From: Olsenella_L sp051876355
Lineage (GTDB): Bacteria; Actinomycetota; Coriobacteriia; Coriobacteriales; Atopobiaceae
Direction of reading: 5' to 3'
NCBI GenBank assembly: GCA_051876355.1
Contig: JBJEHU010000006.1
Coordinates: 95,914 to 159,913, forward strand
Length of the DNA stretch: 64,000 nt
Shown here piece after piece: positions 58,881 to 64,000 of the stretch. Every line of letters begins with the position of its first letter. The first letter of the stretch is position 1. The position numbers and the translations under genes are program-made. Under the pieces are notes generated by a model, which was not told the origin of the DNA, made no database searches, and saw nothing but the letters and a program-made list of their open reading frames with translations.

Positions 58881-59732
58881 ATGCAAGCACAGCTATCCGG
58901 GCACAGACTGGCCCGGCACCTTCCCCAAAAGGCAGGAAGGCTCGTCGTCGATATCATCCTTGTCCTGGTATTCTTCTTCCCGTTCTTCTGGATGGTCACA
59001 TCCTCGCTCAAGACGCTCGGCGAGACGATGCAGTTCCCGCCATCGCTCTTCCCGGCTGTGCCCCAGTGGCACAACTACCTCGATGCGATGAAGTCGGGTC
59101 CCTTCGGCACCTATCTCATGAACTCCATCATCGTCACGGTCACGGTCCTCATCTGCCAGACGATCACGGTCATTCCTGCAGCCTATGCATTCTCGCAGTA
59201 CAAGTTCCGCGGCAAGAAGGCGCTCTTCGGCATGACCCTGATCACGATGATGGTGCCGGTGCAGCTCATCTTCCTGCCGATATTCATCATGTTCGCGCAG
59301 TGGCACATGATTAATACGTATGCCTCGCTCGTGCTGCCGTTTGCGACCTCTGCCTTCAACATCTTCATGCTCCGTCAGACCTTCAACCGCATGCCGCCCG
59401 AGCTCATCGAGGCGGCGAAGCTCGACCATGCAAGCGAGTTTACGATCGTGAGGAAGCTGTTCCTTCCCATGGCAAAGCCTACGCTCGTGACGTTGGGGCT
59501 GCTGACCTTCATTGGCACCTGGAACGACTACTTCTGGCCGCTCGTGCTCACGACGAAGGACATAGCACGCACGCTTCCGGTCGGTGTCGCTGCGCTCAGG
59601 GCTTCTGAGTCTGGCGTCAACTTCCAGGTCCTCATGGCCGCCAATGTCGTCCTCACGGCCCCGATCATGATCGTCTATCTCTTTGCGAACAAGCATATCG
59701 TGAAGGCATTCTCGTACCTGGGCGACAAGTAG
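58881..59732 (+). CDS. ABC importer permease, UgpE/MalG-like
   Basis: Second permease, 283 aa, six helices, with the EAA motif IEAAKLDHASEFTIVRKLFLP and the C-terminal KHIVKAFSYLGDK, a common CUT1 ending. The start is the ATG seven bases after the first permease, with TAGGAG upstream. A strong hairpin follows the stop. Confidence 0.92.
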   Translation: MQAQLSGHRLARHLPQKAGRLVVDIILVLVFFFPFFWMVTSSLKTLGETMQFPPSLFPAVPQWHNYLDAMKSGPFGTYLMNSIIVTVTVLICQTITVIPAAYAFSQYKFRGKKALFGMTLITMMVPVQLIFLPIFIMFAQWHMINTYASLVLPFATSAFNIFMLRQTFNRMPPELIEAAKLDHASEFTIVRKLFLPMAKPTLVTLGLLTFIGTWNDYFWPLVLTTKDIARTLPVGVAALRASESGVNFQVLMAANVVLTAPIMIVYLFANKHIVKAFSYLGDK

Positions 59733-59747
59733 CCCGAACACCCACAA

Positions 59748-59795
59748 CACAGTCCATGAAATAGAGAGGCATGCCTGCCCCTCTGGCGGACTGTG
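59748..59795 (+). repeat. Intra-operon stem-loop between permease and binding-protein genes
   Basis: An 8-bp outer stem (59748-59755 with 59788-59795) encloses an inner AGAGG/CCTCT stem (59765-59769 with 59780-59784). No T-tract follows. In comparable importer operons such structures protect the mRNA so that the binding protein is made in excess over the permease. Confidence 0.6.
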
Positions 59796-59837
59796 CCGCG
59801 ATACAGAAAGCATTTCATCGTCAGAAAGGAAATTCCT

Positions 59838-61166
59838 ATGAACGATCTCACCCGCCGCCAGTTCCTCCGTTTCGGTGCAGGACTCGGTGCCGCTGCCTCG
59901 GCTGCTGGCCTTGCTGCCTGCCAGGGCGATGGCGCCGGCACGACGGCATCTGCCGAGACGTCTTCTGATGGCACGATCGAGCTCACGTATTGGTACTGCT
60001 GGACCGACAAGATCAAGGAGAACAACGAGGAGCGCATCCAGGAGTTCAATGATTCTGTCGGCAAGGAGAAGGGCATCCATGTGACGGCAGAGTCGCAGGG
60101 CTCCTACGACGACCTGAACTCGAAGCTCAAGAGCGCCTTCGTTGCCGGAGAGGCTCCCGATGTCTGCGTCATGGTCATCAACTCCACGAAGGTCTTTGCA
60201 GACGGCGGCATGATCCAGCCGATCGACGACTATGTGGACTCCTCCGATGTGGATGACTTCTGGGATGGCCTCATGGACAACTGCAAGGTGGACGGCAAGC
60301 TCTACGGTGTGCCGTACCTGAGGTCCACGCCTGTCCTCTACTACAACAAGACGCTGTTCGAGAAGGCAGGACTTGATTCCTCGAAGGCGCCTGAGACCTG
60401 GAACGATATGGTCACGGCATCCGATGCGCTCGCGAAGATCGGTGTCAAGGGCTACGGCTTCTACTCATATAACTGGGCGCTCGAGGCCTTTGCCTTCTGC
60501 AACGGCGGCACGCTCTGGGGCGATGGCATCGAAGGCACGGATGCGACGTTTGCCGAACAGCCTGCCAAGGAGATGGTCAAGTGGTTCCAGGACTCCTGCG
60601 CAAACCACAACTTCTCGTTCGTTGCTGGCAGCAATGCTTCCGATACGCTCGACTCCAATGCCGCAAACCAGCAGGTCGGCATGTGGGTCTCCTCGACGGC
60701 AGATCTCACGCATGCACGGAGCCTTGCCGAGCAGGGCGGCTACGAGGTGAGCGTCGGCTTCATTCCGAAGAACGTCCAGAACAAGGTGCCGACAGGCGGC
60801 TGCAACCTTGTCATGTGCGGCAATATCGATGGGGCGCGCAGGGAGGCCGCAGCCGAGCTCATCAACTTCATGACAAGCGAGGATGCTGCTGTCAAGAACC
60901 ACCTCAAGACCGGCTATCTCCTGACGAGGAAGTCCGCTGCTGACGATGACAGGATCAAGCAGGCCTACCAGGAGATTCCTGAGTATCAGGTCGCGCTCGA
61001 CCAGCTCCAGTATGCTGTGGGCGACTGCATGAACTCTGGCTTCGACGAGGCTTCGAAGATCTACACCGATACGGTCGAGGCTGTCATGAACACGACGGAC
61101 GATCCGACCGATGCCCTCGAGAGCGCTGCCGAGCAGGCGACTGCCATCCTCCAGAAGAACGCCTAA
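59838..61166 (+). CDS. Extracellular solute-binding lipoprotein, UgpB-like (family 1)
   Basis: Binding protein of 442 aa anchored by lipid outside the membrane. The N-terminus has a twin-arginine motif (RRQFLR, residues 6-11) and a lipobox LAAC with C28, so export is by Tat. The mature part fits the SBP_bac_8 type: LTYWYCWTD, KSAFVAGEAPDVCVMV, YGVPYLRSTPVLYYNKTLF and a C-terminal GG-rich region. Ligand is unknown; sugars, polyols or glycerophosphodiesters are possible. AAGGAAAT precedes the ATG. Confidence 0.93.
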   Translation: MNDLTRRQFLRFGAGLGAAASAAGLAACQGDGAGTTASAETSSDGTIELTYWYCWTDKIKENNEERIQEFNDSVGKEKGIHVTAESQGSYDDLNSKLKSAFVAGEAPDVCVMVINSTKVFADGGMIQPIDDYVDSSDVDDFWDGLMDNCKVDGKLYGVPYLRSTPVLYYNKTLFEKAGLDSSKAPETWNDMVTASDALAKIGVKGYGFYSYNWALEAFAFCNGGTLWGDGIEGTDATFAEQPAKEMVKWFQDSCANHNFSFVAGSNASDTLDSNAANQQVGMWVSSTADLTHARSLAEQGGYEVSVGFIPKNVQNKVPTGGCNLVMCGNIDGARREAAAELINFMTSEDAAVKNHLKTGYLLTRKSAADDDRIKQAYQEIPEYQVALDQLQYAVGDCMNSGFDEASKIYTDTVEAVMNTTDDPTDALESAAEQATAILQKNA

Positions 61167-61179
61167 GGAGTGCCAGAGA

Positions 61180-62439
61180 ATGCATAAGCTCTTGGTCATG
61201 TGCGTCGATGCGCTCTTCACGACCGACCTTCCCGATACGCGTCATCTTCCCGGCTTCTCCCGCCTCATGGAGCATGCTGCCATCTTCGAGCATGTGGAGT
61301 CGGTCTATCCGACGCTCACCTATGTCTGCCACGCCTCGATCGGCTCCGGCTTCTGGCCTGAGCATACGGGCGTGCCCCACAACCAGAAGCTCGATCCCTC
61401 TTCGAGGAACGAGGAATGGTATTGGGACTACTCTGCCATCAGGGTTCCGACGATCTTCGACTGGGCAAACAGGCAGGGACTCACGACAGCCTCTCTTGGC
61501 TGGCCGGTGAGCAAGGGCGCTCCTGTGACGTATGGCATTCCCGAGGTCTGGGAGTGGAGCCAGCGCCCGACGCCGGAAGATGCATTCCGCGATGGCTGCA
61601 ATGAAGCGGGCTGGGAATATGTCAAGCGCCATCTTGCCTGCTATGACACGTCCGATATGCATCCGACCTACGACGAGTTCGAAGTGCGCTGCCTCGAGGA
61701 CCTGATCCGCGAGAAAGCACCTGATGTGATCTTGGACCACCAGGCCCAGCTCGACCATGTCCGTCACGTGAAGGGCGTCCACGCACCAGAGGTGCAGGAG
61801 GCGCTTCGTCTGCACGACGGATGGCTGCAGCGCATCTTTGCAGCATATGAGGATGCAGGCGTTCTGGACGATACCGTAATCGTGGTACTCGGCGACCATG
61901 GTCAGCTCGAAGTGGACTTCAAGCTTTCGGCGAATGTGCTGCTTGCGAAGGCAGGGCTTCTCGAGACGGACGAGCAGGGAGAGGTGAGCTCCTGGCGCGC
62001 CTATGTGCAGTCGGGCGGCATCTCGGCTGAGCTCTTCGTGAAGGATGAGCAGTATGTGAAGCCTGCTCTCGACGCGCTCAAGCCCCTCTTCGATCAGGGA
62101 TATGTGACGGATGCCTTCACGAACGAGGAAGCGCGGCAGAAGTTCCATACGGCAGGCAGCTTCTCCTATGTCTTCGAGGCGGCGCCGAACTATGCTTTCG
62201 GCGACGATGCGACAGGAGCGCTTGTGACACCAGCTGGCGGCGAGGACTACAAGTACAGCCTCGCGACGCACGGACATCTGCCGTTCCGTGGCGAGAAGCC
62301 CTGCTGCATCATGATGGGGCCAGGCGTCGTGCCAGGACGCTACCAGGGGCTTCGCCTCATCGACGAGGCGCCTACTGCCATGAAGCTTGCCGGCATCCCC
62401 TACGACGAGGACATGCTTGACGGCAAGAGCTTCTTCTGA
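61180..62439 (+). CDS. Alkaline-phosphatase-superfamily phosphodiesterase/pyrophosphatase, cytoplasmic
   Basis: Enzyme of 419 aa with the two-metal site of nucleotide pyrophosphatase/phosphodiesterase relatives: D10 in MCVDALF, the Thr nucleophile in YPTLTYVCHAS (T47 or T45), QLDHVRHVKG, the LGDHGQLEV pair and the C-terminal THGHLPF. No signal peptide or membrane segment is present, so it acts inside the cell. It follows the binding-protein gene by 13 bases, as the last gene of the importer operon. It therefore may hydrolyse the imported compound, for example a phosphodiester or sugar-phosphate ester. The exact substrate is inference. Confidence 0.85.
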   Translation: MHKLLVMCVDALFTTDLPDTRHLPGFSRLMEHAAIFEHVESVYPTLTYVCHASIGSGFWPEHTGVPHNQKLDPSSRNEEWYWDYSAIRVPTIFDWANRQGLTTASLGWPVSKGAPVTYGIPEVWEWSQRPTPEDAFRDGCNEAGWEYVKRHLACYDTSDMHPTYDEFEVRCLEDLIREKAPDVILDHQAQLDHVRHVKGVHAPEVQEALRLHDGWLQRIFAAYEDAGVLDDTVIVVLGDHGQLEVDFKLSANVLLAKAGLLETDEQGEVSSWRAYVQSGGISAELFVKDEQYVKPALDALKPLFDQGYVTDAFTNEEARQKFHTAGSFSYVFEAAPNYAFGDDATGALVTPAGGEDYKYSLATHGHLPFRGEKPCCIMMGPGVVPGRYQGLRLIDEAPTAMKLAGIPYDEDMLDGKSFF

Positions 62440-62461
62440 GAGAGGCAGACAGAGAGCTTCA

Positions 62462-62494
62462 AAGAGGAGACGGATTCAATCCGGCTCCTCTTTT
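62462..62494 (+). terminator. Terminator of the importer operon
   Basis: A 13-bp stem with one A-G mismatch (62462-62475 with 62479-62492), loop TCA, runs into TTTT. It stands 22 bp after the hydrolase stop. Confidence 0.85.
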
Positions 62495-62562
62495 CATCTG
62501 GAGTCTCTCTGCCCTCTGGGACGTGCCAGCGCGATTCCTAGAAAACATATCCCTGTGCCCGC

Positions 62563-62568
62563 TATGAT
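62563..62568 (+). promoter_or_regulatory. -10-like element of the deacetylase gene
   Basis: TATGAT lies 40 bp upstream of the start codon. The -35 region is weak. The operon terminator upstream makes a separate promoter necessary. Confidence 0.4.
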
Positions 62569-62607
62569 GGAGACGCAACCAGCATGCTTTCAGGAGGGGA
62601 GAAAAGC

Positions 62608-63840
62608 ATGGCAGCACGCCATATGAGGCAGCAGGATCCAGCGGGAGACGCTTATGAACCCCGGCATACCCGAGACGAGGAAGCGGAAGGCTATGTCGAG
62701 CGCAGACACCAGAAAGAACGCCGCAGGAGAAGGCATATCTTCTTCTTCGCGCTTGCCTGCGTCATCGCAGCGATCTGTGTCGTGGCAGCAGGGCATGAGC
62801 TTCTGAAAAGCAAGACGGGCCAGAGCGTCCCGGCGGACGAAGGCACCGCCCAGGAGGAGACGCAGGAAGACACGACAGCAGACGAATCGTCGACTGGGCT
62901 TCCGAACGATGGCCGTATTGTCATGACTCTCGCTGGCTCCGCCGACACGTACGTGAAGCGCGGCGAGAGCTACGTCGAAGGCGGCTGCTATGCGCATGAT
63001 GCAACGGATGGCCAGATTACGGACAAGGTGACAGAGACCGGCAGCGTGGACGCACAGACGGCAGGCGACTACACAATCACCTATACGGTGTCCGATTCGG
63101 CAGGATATGTCGCGACGGCGACGCGTACCGTGCATGTGGTGGATACGGTCGACGGCGGATGGGACTCTGATGGCATAGCGGTCTTCATGTACCACGATAT
63201 CTACGATCCCGCCAATCCTCCTGAAGGTGCAACGACGAACCAGAACATGATCTCGACCACCAGCCTCGATGAGCAGCTGCAGTGGCTGAACGACAACAGC
63301 TACTACTATCCTTCCTGGGCAGAGCTCAGGGCCTATATCGATGGCACGCATTCGCTTCCGGACAAGTCGTGCGTGCTCACGTTCGACGATGGCGCGCAGG
63401 GATTCCTGAACCTCGGCATCCCCGAGCTCGAGAAGCACAAGATTCCGGCTACCTCGTTCCTGATCTGCTCCGACGGAGATATTCTCGACAAGCTCTCGCA
63501 GCACGCGAGCCCCTATGTGGTCTTCCAGTCGCACTCCTTCGATATGCACCGTGCTGGCTATACGCAGAAGGGACATGGTGGAAGGATCTTCGACATGAGC
63601 GAGGCAGATATCGTGGCAGACCTCAACCAGTCGGCAGATATCTTGAAGACGAAGGATGCCTTTGCCTATCCCTTCGGCGATGTGTCCGATATCGCACCGC
63701 AGGCTGTCAAGGATGCTGGCTTCTCGCTGGCCTTCACGACGCAGTATGGGCTCGTGCAGCCAGGCGACGACCCTATGCAGCTCAAGCGCATGCGCATCTT
63801 CGGCGAGTATGGTCTTTCGAGCTTCACGGGTGTCATCTAG
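62608..63840 (+). CDS. Membrane-anchored polysaccharide deacetylase with Ig-like domain
   Basis: Protein of 410 aa. After a very basic cytoplasmic segment (about 30-43) a single transmembrane helix (44-62) anchors it outside. A Thr/Glu-rich spacer is followed by a DUF5011/HYR-like Ig fold (about 98-180) and then the NodB-like deacetylase domain, with FMYHDIYD, the metal site VLTFDDGAQ and SHSFDMH. The latter pair resembles the IcaB/PgaB subgroup. Likely substrate is peptidoglycan or an exopolysaccharide N-acetylhexosamine; not certain. A perfect GGAGGGGAG precedes the ATG. Confidence 0.88.
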   Translation: MAARHMRQQDPAGDAYEPRHTRDEEAEGYVERRHQKERRRRRHIFFFALACVIAAICVVAAGHELLKSKTGQSVPADEGTAQEETQEDTTADESSTGLPNDGRIVMTLAGSADTYVKRGESYVEGGCYAHDATDGQITDKVTETGSVDAQTAGDYTITYTVSDSAGYVATATRTVHVVDTVDGGWDSDGIAVFMYHDIYDPANPPEGATTNQNMISTTSLDEQLQWLNDNSYYYPSWAELRAYIDGTHSLPDKSCVLTFDDGAQGFLNLGIPELEKHKIPATSFLICSDGDILDKLSQHASPYVVFQSHSFDMHRAGYTQKGHGGRIFDMSEADIVADLNQSADILKTKDAFAYPFGDVSDIAPQAVKDAGFSLAFTTQYGLVQPGDDPMQLKRMRIFGEYGLSSFTGVI

Positions 63841-63859
63841 AAAGGATGCAAAAAGTGCT

Positions 63860-63887
63860 TTGCTTGCACAGAATTTCATGCTAAGAT
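63860..63887 (+). promoter_or_regulatory. Promoter of tRNA-Pro
   Basis: TTGCTT (63860-63865) and TAAGAT (63882-63887) are 16 bp apart, with TGC directly before the -10. The predicted transcript starts about 30 bases before the tRNA. Confidence 0.6.
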
Positions 63888-63923
63888 AGCTGAGCTGTGC
63901 GAGCGAGTGGCACAACGCATAAA

Positions 63924-64000
<77 letters not shown>

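Overview
The window is one stretch of a high-GC (roughly 60 percent or more by eye), gene-dense bacterial chromosome. Several signs point to an anaerobic actinobacterium of class Coriobacteriia, perhaps an Atopobiaceae/Olsenella-like lineage. These are the strong G/C third-position bias, many ATGA/GTGA start-stop overlaps, CCA-encoded tRNAs, PPDK-based pyruvate metabolism, an alpha/beta glycyl-tRNA synthetase, the MEP isoprenoid route and TrmFO. The taxonomic call is inference from gene content and order, not from a marker search. No insertion sequence, prophage, CRISPR array or replication origin is visible; this is mostly core genome.

Layout. 1-1.7 kb: a two-component system on the minus strand, with the kinase cut by the window edge. 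1.9-7.4 kb: ribosome and translation operon rpsP-khpA-rimM-trmD-lepB-glyQ-glyS. 7.5-10.9 kb: a short PPDK-regulator-like gene and ppdK with a hairpin leader. 11-16 kb: rplS, rnhB, a YraN-like gene, dprA, trmFO and a Xer recombinase. 16.1-24.8 kb: rpsB-tsf, then pyrH-frr-uppS-cdsA-dxr-rseP-ispG. 24.9-29 kb: proS, a small membrane protein, three tRNAs each with its own terminator, a tyrosine phosphatase and a VOC protein. 29-46 kb: ABC-F, M50 protease, scpA-scpB-rluB, histidine phosphatase, a cmk-plsC fusion, ispH, der, plsY, gpsA, rpe, cysteine desulfurase, a coiled-coil zinc-ribbon-like protein, coaBC and a second ABC-F. 46-53 kb: a heterodimeric ABC exporter and a three-gene glycerol-3-phosphate-dehydrogenase-like operon. 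53-56.6 kb (minus strand): PAP2 phosphatase, histidine kinase, response regulator, DedA. 56.9-62.4 kb: a Ugp-type ABC importer with a cytoplasmic alkaline-phosphatase-superfamily enzyme. 62.6-64 kb: a membrane-anchored polysaccharide deacetylase and tRNA-Pro at the right edge.

How the genes work together. Envelope-lipid supply is a repeated theme. Dxr, IspG, IspH and UppS build undecaprenyl diphosphate; GpsA, PlsY, PlsC and CdsA build phospholipid precursors; PAP2 and DedA flank a two-component system and could recycle undecaprenyl phosphate. The importer, its partner hydrolase and the Glp-like oxidoreductase could link uptake and catabolism of phosphorylated organics.

The strongest leads for new biology are: (i) a bipartite motif with identical internal spacing upstream of both the PAP2 and dedA genes; (ii) five ACG(A/G)A repeats phased every 20-22 bp before the importer operon; (iii) an insertion of about 120 residues with a winged-helix-like segment in RseP; (iv) a PPDK regulator lacking its kinase half; and (v) a YraN relative lacking the nuclease motif.
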